Assembly: GCA_030041195.1 (NCBI GenBank)
Contig: JASHOI010000355.1
Location: 1-22,534 of the forward strand
Length of the DNA stretch: 22,534 nucleotides
Direction of reading: 5' to 3'
Source: Streptosporangiaceae bacterium
GTDB lineage: Bacteria > Actinomycetota > Actinomycetes > Streptosporangiales > Streptosporangiaceae
Under the pieces are notes generated by a model, which worked only from the letters and a program-made list of their open reading frames with translations, ran no database searches and had not been told where the DNA came from. Both the position numbers and the translations under genes were made by a program. Shown piece by piece: positions 13,401 to 19,884 of the stretch (the first letter of the stretch is position 1; each line of letters opens with the position of its first letter).

Positions 13401-14426
13401 GTGACGATTGTCCGCATCGCGCATGCTGAGCCCCGGCGGTTGCGGTCGCCGGACGGCGGTGCCCGGACCGGCCAGTACCTTGTCGTGCTCGCCGATGAAT
13501 CGGCGGGCCGGGCACTGCCGCTGTGGCTGCGGGTGCCCGGCGGCGACTCGCTATCGCGGCTGCTGGACCGGCCTGCCGCGGACGACGTGCCGACCGGCGT
13601 TCTGGAGGAGACGGCCGCCCGCATGCTGCACGCCGCCGGGGCCAGGGTGACCGGCGTGGACATCGAGCCAACCGGTGCGGATGCACCGGAACTGGGCTCG
13701 GGCACGGTCACGGCACGGGTCGGGCTCGCCACGGCCGCCGGAACCCGTGATCTCGTGGTGAGCGCCGGGTACGGCCTGGCACTGGCCGCCGCGGCCGGGG
13801 CACCGGTCCGGGTCGCCGATGAGGTGATGGACCGGCTCGCGGTCCCGGTCCACGGCGATGACCTGCTGGCGCCGTTCCTGCCCCCGCTCCCCCCGGGAGG
13901 CGCCCAGCCACTGGGCCGTCCTGTGCAGCTATGGCGCTTCGAGCCGCGCAACCTGACGTTCGCCGACGGCCTGGCCATGTGGGAGCTGGCCGGCAGCTTC
14001 TTCGCCGCTGGCCGGTCACATTGGCGGGACTATTCCGGCACCGCCGCAGACCGGTCCGCAGCCCTCGCCTCCACGGTCCCCGAACCCTCCGGTTTCGCCG
14101 TCCTGGTCCAGACGATCTGGGCCGACGACTACCGCGGCGCCGTGGTCACCTTCCGTGGACAGTTGCGCGCTCACGACGTCGCCGACCATGCCGGACTGCA
14201 TCTCGCGGTCGGCCCTCCGGACGGACCTCCCGCCGCCCACCTGCGCAATCGCGGCGGCAGCAGCCTGACCGGCCCCGGCAGCAGCCACTGGACCTGGCAT
14301 GAAGTCACGGCCGATGTCCCGGGCGACGTCGACGTCATCCGGTTCGGCATCTCCTTGACCGGCCGCGGCCGCGTCGAGCTGCGCGGCGCAGAACTCACCC
14401 TCGGGCGCGTGAGGTCTGCGGGGTAA
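13401..14426 (+). CDS. Bifunctional-nuclease-like (DUF151) protein with C-terminal jelly-roll domain
   Basis: 341 residues from GTG 13401, preceded by GGGAGGG with 5-base spacing. The next gene's internal copy starts at exactly the same residue (VRIAHAE versus VRIAHAD), which supports this start over ATG 13320. Residues 1-150 resemble the DUF151/bifunctional nuclease fold: RALPLWLRVPGGDS, TAARMLHAAGARVTGVDI, then SAGYGLALAAAAGAPVRVADEVMD. Residues about 180-335 are a beta-rich domain (NLTFADGLAMWELAGSF, VPEPSGFAVLVQTIWADDYRG, HEVTADVPGDVDVIRFGISLTGRG) like the jelly-roll modules found on some AraC-type regulators. No signal peptide. Nuclease activity is unproven. It is 7 bases upstream of the sigma fusion, in one operon, and is paralogous to that fusion's C-terminal two domains. 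Confidence 0.75.
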   Translation: MTIVRIAHAEPRRLRSPDGGARTGQYLVVLADESAGRALPLWLRVPGGDSLSRLLDRPAADDVPTGVLEETAARMLHAAGARVTGVDIEPTGADAPELGSGTVTARVGLATAAGTRDLVVSAGYGLALAAAAGAPVRVADEVMDRLAVPVHGDDLLAPFLPPLPPGGAQPLGRPVQLWRFEPRNLTFADGLAMWELAGSFFAAGRSHWRDYSGTAADRSAALASTVPEPSGFAVLVQTIWADDYRGAVVTFRGQLRAHDVADHAGLHLAVGPPDGPPAAHLRNRGGSSLTGPGSSHWTWHEVTADVPGDVDVIRFGISLTGRGRVELRGAELTLGRVRSAG

Positions 14427-14433
14427 GCAGAGC

Positions 14434-16008
14434 ATGGACATCCCGGACGGCGACCTGGTCCGGCTGGCACGCGACGGCGATCCGGCCGCGTTCCAGCTGC
14501 TGGTCGAACGGCACCTGCCAATGGCCCGCGCCCGTGCTGCGCGGCTCTGCCGACAGCCGGACGAGGTGGACGACGCCGTGCAGGACGCCTTCCTGCAGGC
14601 GTTCATCGCACTGGACCGGCTGCGCGACCCCGGCCGGTTCGCCGGCTGGCTGGGCGGCATCGTGACCAACGTCTGCCGCGCCCAGCGCCGCCACCCACCG
14701 CTCACCCTGCTCGGCGACTGGCCCGAGAACCTGCACCCGGCATCGGCGCACGGGCTGCCCTCGGCCGAAGACCTGGACCGCGCCGACGCGCTGGGCCGCG
14801 CGGTGGCCGGCCTGCCCCCGGGGCAGCGCCAGGCCGTCACCCTCTTCTACTACGCCGACCAGCCCGCCAGCCAGATCCCCGGTACGCCCGGCGCCGCCAA
14901 GGCCAGCCTGCATAAAGCCCGCCTCCAGCTGCGCGCCTACATCACCGCGCACCGCCCCGACCTCATCCCGGACACCTCTCGGAGAACTCCCATGACCAGC
15001 GTCCGCATCGCGCACGCCGACCCCTGGCCCGGACGCAGGCCGGACGGCGGGATGACCATCAGCCACGTGCTCGTTGTGCTCGCCGACGACGCCGGGCACC
15101 GGGCACTGCCGGTCCGCCTGGCCGGCCGCGACGCCGCGTTCTGGCGCCTGCTTGCGCCTCCGGACAACCGCGATGAGGAAGAACCAGAAGAAAGTGCCGA
15201 AGAAACGACCGGTCAGCTGCTGCAGGCGGCCGGGATCAGGGTGACCGCCGTGACCGTCACCGGCCTGGGTCCGGGGGTAACTGCCGCGCGGATCGAATTC
15301 GGCACGCCCGGCGGAACCCGGCAGATCACCGCCCGCCTGGCCGACGGCCTGGCCCTCGCCGTCATCACAAGTGCGCCACTGGCCGTCGACGGCCCGGTGC
15401 TGGACCGGCTCGCCGAGCCCGTCACGGGCCCCGACCTGCTCGGACCGTTCCGCAACCGGCAAGCGGCCAGCTGGCCGCCCCCGCGCAGGCGGTTCGCGCC
15501 GCGCAACCTGACGTTTGCCGACGGCCTGGACCCGTGGCGGCTCGGCGGCAGCTTCCAGCGCGAAACCGCCGGCTCCCACGACCGGGACTATTCCTGCGCC
15601 ATCGAAGACGGGCGGGCGATCCTGACCGCAACCGTCCCCGAGCCCGCCGGATTCGCCGCCCTCACCCAGACGATCTGGGCCGATGACTACCGCGGCGCCG
15701 CGGTCACCTTCCGCGGCGACCTGCGCACCACCGACGTCGCCGGCCGCGCCGGACTGGTGCTCCGGGTCACCGGCGAGGGACAGCTCTTCCGGCGTGGCCA
15801 GCCAGGACCCGACCCCCGCCAGGCCGGACCCGACCCCCGCCACGATCCCGCCAACCACTTCGCCGCCGTCACCGGCAGCCGCGACTGGGCCCGCCACGAG
15901 GTCACCGCCCAGGTTCCGCCCGACGCCGCCATCATCAGCTTCGGCGTCTTCCTGACCGGCCGCGGCCAGATCGAACTAGCCAACCCCGAACTCGAACGGC
16001 AGCCCTAA
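14434..16008 (+). CDS. ECF-type sigma factor fused to DUF151-like and jelly-roll domains
   Basis: 524 residues from ATG 14434. Residues 5-85 are sigma region 2 (LVRLARDGDPAAFQLLVERHL, DEVDDAVQDAFLQAFIALDRL, FAGWLGGIVTNVCRAQRR). Residues 117-170 correspond to region 4 (LPPGQRQAVTLFYYADQPAS, then AAKASLHKARLQLRAY), but the helix-turn-helix is shortened by several residues (QIPGTPGAAK instead of the usual AEIAxxLGxPxGTVK). Residue 187 is a Met at the exact start of a DUF151-like domain (187 to about 335), followed by a jelly-roll domain (about 353-520: NLTFADGLDPWRLGGSF, QTIWADDYRGAAVTFRG). These two domains are paralogous to the preceding gene. A Pro/Asp-rich insert (GPDPRQAGPDPRHDP, from a 21-base repeat at 15805-15842) lies in the last domain. 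No anti-sigma gene is adjacent; the fused domains may take that sensing role. Confidence 0.8.
   Translation: MDIPDGDLVRLARDGDPAAFQLLVERHLPMARARAARLCRQPDEVDDAVQDAFLQAFIALDRLRDPGRFAGWLGGIVTNVCRAQRRHPPLTLLGDWPENLHPASAHGLPSAEDLDRADALGRAVAGLPPGQRQAVTLFYYADQPASQIPGTPGAAKASLHKARLQLRAYITAHRPDLIPDTSRRTPMTSVRIAHADPWPGRRPDGGMTISHVLVVLADDAGHRALPVRLAGRDAAFWRLLAPPDNRDEEEPEESAEETTGQLLQAAGIRVTAVTVTGLGPGVTAARIEFGTPGGTRQITARLADGLALAVITSAPLAVDGPVLDRLAEPVTGPDLLGPFRNRQAASWPPPRRRFAPRNLTFADGLDPWRLGGSFQRETAGSHDRDYSCAIEDGRAILTATVPEPAGFAALTQTIWADDYRGAAVTFRGDLRTTDVAGRAGLVLRVTGEGQLFRRGQPGPDPRQAGPDPRHDPANHFAAVTGSRDWARHEVTAQVPPDAAIISFGVFLTGRGQIELANPELERQP
14981..14994 (+). promoter_or_regulatory. Internal ribosome binding site and ATG at the sigma/DUF151 junction
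   Basis: GGAG (14981-14984), 7 bases, then ATG (14992-14994), in frame with the fusion (codon 187). The residue after it lines up with the start of the upstream paralogue. The site could yield a separate protein of 338 residues from the same mRNA, or be a fossil of the time the genes were separate. Confidence 0.55.
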
Positions 16009-16014
16009 TAGAGG

Positions 16015-16059
16015 ATTGGGGTATCGCGTCAGTGAATACGACTGACGCAATACCCCAAT
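16015..16059. terminator. Long inverted repeat between convergent genes (bidirectional terminator candidate)
   Basis: ATTGGGGTATCGCGTCAGT (16015-16033) pairs with ACTGACGCAATACCCCAAT (16041-16059) around a 7-base loop, with one mismatch in 19. The mismatch is C-A in plus-strand RNA but a G-U wobble in minus-strand RNA, so the stem is fully paired for the sulfurtransferase transcript. It begins 6 bases after the sigma fusion stop and lies 83 bases past the sulfurtransferase stop. No long U-tract follows on either side. Confidence 0.75.
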
Positions 16060-16142
16060 AACCCGATCATGCAGGTTTGTGCCTGAATTGCCCGGATTCC
16101 GGGAGCCAGAGGTGCCGGCGGGAGGCGCTCCGGCCGGGCGCT

Positions 16143-17003
16143 CTAGCCGGGGTCCGGGCCGGTGGCGACCGGGCGGCTGGGATCGGTGGCCCAGTTGGAC
16201 CAGGAACCCACGTACAGGCTCGCGGGAACGCCGGCCAGGTCGAGCGCCAGGACCTCGTGCGCGGCGGTGACGCCGGACCCGCAGTACGCGCCGACGCCGA
16301 GATCCGGCGCGCCCGGCCGGCCCGCTGTGACGCCCAGAGCCTCGAAGCGCCGCCGCAGTTCGGCCGGGGGCAGGAACCGCCCGCCCGGGCCGACGTTGGC
16401 GGCCGTCGGCGCGGTCACGGCCCCCGGGATGTGCCCGGCCACCGGGTCGACCGGCTCGGTCTCGCCGCGGTACCGTTCCCCGGCCCGCGCGTCGAGCAGC
16501 ACACCGGACCTGGCCAGCGCGGCCGCGCCCGCCGCGTCCAGCACCGGAAGCTGGCCCGGCGTCGCGGTGAAGTCTCCCGGCGCGATCTGCGGCTCGTCGA
16601 CGGTGACCGGCAGCCCGGCCGCCACCCAGGCACGGTAGCCGCCGTCGAGCACCCGCACCTGGTCGTGGCCGAAGTACCGCAGCGTCCACCAGGCGCGCGC
16701 GGCGATCGTCGAGTCGCCGTCGTCATACGCGACGACCGGGTACCCGTCCCGCACGCCGGCCCGGCGCATCGAGGCCTCGAAGTCGGCGGCGGCCGGCAGT
16801 GGATGCCTGCCCCCGGCGCCCGGCGGCCCGGCCAGGTCGGTGTCCAGGTCCACGAACACGGCCCCGGGCAGGTGCCCAGCGCGGTAGCTGTCGATACCGG
16901 GCGGCCCGCCCAGCCGCCAGCGGACGTCGAGCAGGACCGGCGGCGCGTCGCCGGAAAGCTCGCTGGCCAGCGAGTCGACGTCGATCAGCGAATGGCCGCT
17001 CAT
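16143..17003 (-). CDS. Rhodanese-type sulfurtransferase (3-mercaptopyruvate/thiosulfate sulfurtransferase)
   Basis: 286 residues from ATG 17003. A TTG start at 17036 is possible but lacks any support. Two rhodanese domains: the N-terminal one (LLDVRWRLGG, YRAGHLPGAVFVDLDTDL) is inactive, with Asp in the loop VVAYDDGDST; the C-terminal one (LLDARAGERYRGE, GHIPGAVTAPTAANVG) carries C241 in the loop CGSGVTA. The CGSGVT loop is that of 3-mercaptopyruvate sulfurtransferases rather than thiosulfate-specific enzymes. The enzyme moves sulfane sulfur from a donor to thiols or cyanide in the cytosol. A weak -10 (TATCCC) lies 5 bases before the ATG and there is no clear Shine-Dalgarno, so it may be leaderless. 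The upstream gene is a peroxiredoxin, fitting a thiol-redox context. Confidence 0.88.
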   Translation of the reverse strand: MSGHSLIDVDSLASELSGDAPPVLLDVRWRLGGPPGIDSYRAGHLPGAVFVDLDTDLAGPPGAGGRHPLPAAADFEASMRRAGVRDGYPVVAYDDGDSTIAARAWWTLRYFGHDQVRVLDGGYRAWVAAGLPVTVDEPQIAPGDFTATPGQLPVLDAAGAAALARSGVLLDARAGERYRGETEPVDPVAGHIPGAVTAPTAANVGPGGRFLPPAELRRRFEALGVTAGRPGAPDLGVGAYCGSGVTAAHEVLALDLAGVPASLYVGSWSNWATDPSRPVATGPDPG

Positions 17004-17026
17004 CCCTGGGGATAACCTCTCGTTTT

Positions 17027-17089
17027 CTGTGCACAAGCCGTGGAGACCCGGTGCGTTTCCCCGGCCCGGCTGTGCACAAACCTGTTACT
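17027..17089. promoter_or_regulatory. Two TGTGCACA palindromes upstream of the sulfurtransferase
   Basis: CTGTGCACAA occurs at 17027-17036 and 17080-17089, 53 bases apart (about five helical turns), in the 94-base gap before the sulfurtransferase. Each has the perfect palindrome TGTGCACA. On the minus strand both read TTGTGCACA, one base from the actinobacterial DnaA box TTGTCCACA, and TTATCCCCA at about 17013-17005 is one base from TTATCCACA. Confidence 0.5.
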
Positions 17090-17097
17090 GGCCGCGG

Positions 17098-17664
17098 TTA
17101 CCCTGACTGCGCCCGCAGCCAGTCGAGGACCTCGGCGGCGTGCTGGTTCGGCGGGAAGATCGGGTAGAAGACGTGCTCGATCGTGCCCCGGTCCAGCACC
17201 AGCGTGAGCCGCTTGTACCGCACCACGCCGTCGGCGGCGGTGAACGTCGGCAGCCGCAGCCGGTCGGCCAGCACCAGGCCGGAGTCGGACAGCAGCGGGA
17301 ACGGCAGTGCCAGCCGCTCGGCCGCCTCGGCCTGCTCCGCAGGGCTCTGCACGGACAGCCCGTAGACCTGAGCGCCGAGCCCGGTCAGCTCGTCGTAGTG
17401 GCTGCGGAACCCCAGCGACTCCGGGGTGCAGCCGCGGGCGCCGGGGACGTCGTCCCAGCCTTCGGGGAGCGCCACCCCCGGCGTCCCGGTCATCGGGTAC
17501 ACGTAAACGATCGCGCGCGGGCCGAGCCGGGACAGGTCCACCGTCTCGCCGGTGGTCGCTGGCAGCGTGATCGACGGCATGACCGCACCGGTCAGGTGCG
17601 CGGCCGCGCCGTCGTCCTCGGGGACCGGCAGGTCCGCGGGCAGCTGCTCGTAATTCGCAGTCAA
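17098..17664 (-). CDS. 1-Cys peroxiredoxin (AhpC/TSA family)
   Basis: 188 residues from a TTG start at 17664, preceded by GGAAGGGG with 6-base spacing. The thioredoxin fold runs SITLPATTGETVDLSRLG, AIVYVYPMTGTPG, then GARGCTPESLGFRSHYDEL, with the peroxidatic cysteine C79 in the P-x-A-R-G-C-T-P context. It is the only cysteine in the protein. Relatives of this type often read CTPQSC, with a nearby second cysteine; here that residue is Leu. It must therefore be regenerated by an external thiol such as mycothiol or a redoxin. It reduces H2O2 or organic peroxides in the cytosol. A promoter with -35 TTGCGC and -10 TATAAC lies directly upstream, partly inside the phosphatase gene, so it is transcribed separately. 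Confidence 0.88.
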   Translation of the reverse strand: MTANYEQLPADLPVPEDDGAAAHLTGAVMPSITLPATTGETVDLSRLGPRAIVYVYPMTGTPGVALPEGWDDVPGARGCTPESLGFRSHYDELTGLGAQVYGLSVQSPAEQAEAAERLALPFPLLSDSGLVLADRLRLPTFTAADGVVRYKRLTLVLDRGTIEHVFYPIFPPNQHAAEVLDWLRAQSG

Positions 17665-17711
17665 GTTCCACCCCTTCCGCGGGCCCGCCCGGCGCCGGCG
17701 CCGCTGACTTG

Positions 17712-17739
17712 GTTATATCGGTTCCGGTCAGCCGCGCAA
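17712..17739 (-). promoter_or_regulatory. Promoter of the peroxiredoxin gene
   Basis: On the minus strand TTGCGC (17739-17734) and TATAAC (17717-17712) are 16 bases apart. The -35 box lies in the last codons of the upstream phosphatase. The leader would be about 40 bases and includes the 12-base palindrome GGCGCCGGCGCC. Confidence 0.55.
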
Positions 17740-18870
17740 CAGGGTCAGCAGCGGTACCGCCTGGTCCGCGGGGGTCAGCGAGCCGTGCATGCCGATCAGC
17801 GCGGACTCCCGTGGTTCGGCCTTCGTGGCCACGATCGCCGACGTGCCGACCGGGGCGGCGACCACGTCGCCGATCCGCGGCGCCAGCCGCGGATCGGCCG
17901 GCCCGAACCAGCCCTCGGCGATCGCCTCGTCCCTGGGCACGACCCAGGCCCGGTGCCCGAGCACCTCGCGCCAGGCCGTCAGCACGTCGGCGGCGGCACC
18001 GGGCTGCGCGTACACGTGCCTGGCCCGCGCGTCGCCGCCGAGCAGGGCCACGCCGTCGCGCAGCCCGGGCACGGTGTCGGCGTCGGTCCGGTCCTGCGGC
18101 GGCACGTCCACCATGCCGTGGTCGGCGGTCACGTACAGCGCGGTTCCCGGCGGCAGCCCGCCCGCCAGATGCTCCGCCAGCCTGTCCACCTGGCCCAGGT
18201 GATACCGCCAGCCATCCGACGAGCACCCCAGCCGGTGCCCGGTCGCGTCGAGGTCGCCGTGGTACACCACCGCCAGCGCCCGGTCCGAGCGCCGCAGCGC
18301 CGCGGCGGCCTGCGCAGCCAGCGCGCCGAGCGTGTCGGCGGCCACCTCCTGCGCGCCGCGCAGCGCCGCGGCCGAAAGGCCGGTTCGCAGCAGCGCGGTG
18401 TGCGCCACGTGGAACCCGGTGATCCCGGCCCTGGCGGCGCGCTCGAAGATGGTCGATCCCGGCTGCCAGGCGACCGGGTCCACCCGGGAGTCCCAGCGCA
18501 GCGTGTTCAGCAGCCTGCCCTCGCCGGGCACCGCCACCTGATAGCCGAGCACGCCGTGCTGCCCCGGGGGCCTGCCGGTCCCCAGCGACGCCATGCTGGT
18601 CGCGGTCATGGCCGGGAACCCGGTGGTCACCGGCCGGCCGGACACCGCGAGCTCGGACAGGAACGGCGCCGCGGCCGGGTGCTCACGCAGCAGCTCCCAG
18701 CCCAGGCCGTCCACCACCAGCACGCATATCCGGTCAGCGTCCGGCAGCCCCAGCGGGTTCGGTTCCCTCGTCATCCCCAGCGCCGCCAGCAGCGACGTCC
18801 CCAGGTCGGCCAGGCTGTTCTCGCCGTACCCCGGCAGCAACGGCAGCGACGCCGGCAGGTCGGTCAGCAC
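17728..18870 (-). CDS. Alkaline-phosphatase-superfamily (NPP-type) phosphodiesterase/phosphatase, copy 2
   Basis: 380 residues from GTG 18870. That GTG overlaps the end of the GalT-like gene (GTGCTGA, 7 bases), so translation is coupled. Metal and catalytic motifs of the nucleotide pyrophosphatase/phosphodiesterase group are present: D54 (VLVVDGLGWELL), the nucleophile threonine T89 or T91 (FPAMTATSMASLGTGRPPGQHG), D208 and H212 (DATGH), D250-H251 (TADHGMVD) and H362 (GMHGS). No signal peptide, so it acts in the cytosol. NPP-type enzymes cleave phosphodiester or pyrophosphate bonds of nucleotides and nucleotide sugars. It is a close paralogue of the gene at 19885-21048, alignable along its whole length. 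The pair encloses a GalT-like enzyme, so a nucleotide-sugar or nucleotide substrate is plausible but not shown. Confidence 0.85.
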   Translation of the reverse strand: MLTDLPASLPLLPGYGENSLADLGTSLLAALGMTREPNPLGLPDADRICVLVVDGLGWELLREHPAAAPFLSELAVSGRPVTTGFPAMTATSMASLGTGRPPGQHGVLGYQVAVPGEGRLLNTLRWDSRVDPVAWQPGSTIFERAARAGITGFHVAHTALLRTGLSAAALRGAQEVAADTLGALAAQAAAALRRSDRALAVVYHGDLDATGHRLGCSSDGWRYHLGQVDRLAEHLAGGLPPGTALYVTADHGMVDVPPQDRTDADTVPGLRDGVALLGGDARARHVYAQPGAAADVLTAWREVLGHRAWVVPRDEAIAEGWFGPADPRLAPRIGDVVAAPVGTSAIVATKAEPRESALIGMHGSLTPADQAVPLLTLLRG

Positions 18871-19865
18871 GCCCGGAACCGGTCGCCGAGCAGCCGGGCG
18901 ACGTGCTCCGGCACCACGTCAACGGCGCCCTCCCAGTGCAGGCGTTCCAGGAACGTGGAGTCCGAGCGGTAGAGCGGCCGCAGGTTCGAGCGGCAGGCCA
19001 GCCGCAGGTTCAGCGGGTAGCCGTCGGTGCCGGGCGGGGCTCCGTAGATCGCCCAGTTGAAGCTCTCGTATCCCATCTCCGCGTACCCGCCAAGGGCAAC
19101 CGCCAGCCCGTGGGCCAGTTCCTCGGTCAGCTCCGCGGTGAGCTGCGCAGGTGAGCAGATGCCCGGGACGAACGCCCGCAGCTCGGCCGGGGCTATCGGG
19201 GCAAAGCTGGCCAGCCACTGGACCCGCCCGGTGTCACCCAGGTAGCGCTCCCCGGCGCTCCGCTCGGCGTCCAGGTAGGCGTCAAACCGCTCCGGCGGCA
19301 CGTCCGCCAGCAGCCGCTGGAACGTCGTTGGATGGGAGTCGACGATCCCCTGCGTGTGCGGATGAAACAGCGAGCTGCCCGAGGGCAGCATGTGGTTGGC
19401 GTTGACCGAGGCCCATACCGACTCCGGCTCCGCAACGATCACCGCCTGGGCGTGCGCGACCTGCGTGGCGAGGTTGTCCGCGATCAGCCGCTGGGTCATC
19501 CCGCCGACCGGCAGGTAGTGCAGCCTGGGCGAGTAGACCGCCACCACGCTGTGCGACGAGTACGCGTGCAGGTTCGCGAACAGGACCGCCTCGCCGCGCA
19601 CGATCCGCCCCTCGGGGTCGATCCGCGGCGGCAGCTTGGGGGTGAGCCGCTCGAGCCGTCCGGGGCAGAACGGGCAGCTCGGCTGTGTCTGGCTGGCAAA
19701 CTCCTCCAGGTCGAAGTCGCTGGGCGGCATCAGGCCGCGCTCGGGCAGGATCCGCGAGCTGTGGCCGGTGAGCGGGTCAACGCGCACCTCGATCGTGGCC
19801 CGGACCGGCTCTCCCGTGCCTGGGTCGATCATCTCGGCGGTCATCGACCCACGTTTGAAGTCCAT
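18864..19865 (-). CDS. Galactose-1-phosphate uridylyltransferase-like protein (GalT/HIT superfamily, DUF4921-like)
   Basis: 333 residues from ATG 19865. The GalT signature elements are the zinc-type C64-P-F-C67, NANHMLPSGSSLFHPHTQG with the H168-P-H170-T-Q172 active-site motif (H170 would be the nucleotidylated histidine), and a C-terminal segment ESFNWAIYGAPPGTDGYPLNLRL. GalT enzymes exchange a nucleotide monophosphate between a nucleotide sugar and a sugar phosphate through a covalent histidine intermediate. The protein is divergent from true GalT, so the sugar and the nucleotide are uncertain. It starts 19 bases after the first phosphatase and its stop overlaps the start of the second by 7 bases: the three genes form one transcript. 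Confidence 0.82.
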   Translation of the reverse strand: MDFKRGSMTAEMIDPGTGEPVRATIEVRVDPLTGHSSRILPERGLMPPSDFDLEEFASQTQPSCPFCPGRLERLTPKLPPRIDPEGRIVRGEAVLFANLHAYSSHSVVAVYSPRLHYLPVGGMTQRLIADNLATQVAHAQAVIVAEPESVWASVNANHMLPSGSSLFHPHTQGIVDSHPTTFQRLLADVPPERFDAYLDAERSAGERYLGDTGRVQWLASFAPIAPAELRAFVPGICSPAQLTAELTEELAHGLAVALGGYAEMGYESFNWAIYGAPPGTDGYPLNLRLACRSNLRPLYRSDSTFLERLHWEGAVDVVPEHVARLLGDRFRAC

Positions 19866-19884
19866 CGCTGGCCGGCCGGCGGCT

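Noticed and set aside
15805..15842. 21-base tandem repeat as a possible regulatory or CRISPR-like element
   Set aside because: Only two units, in frame, encoding a Pro/Asp-rich linker; ordinary coding micro-duplication.
17003..17098. A chromosomal replication origin
   Set aside because: Only three imperfect DnaA-like boxes, no AT-rich region and no dnaA, dnaN or gyr genes nearby.
17140..18972. Long plus-strand frame opposite the peroxiredoxin and phosphatase
   Set aside because: Mirrors codon bias of the minus-strand genes; a similar shadow appears over the paralogous phosphatase, as expected for an artefact.
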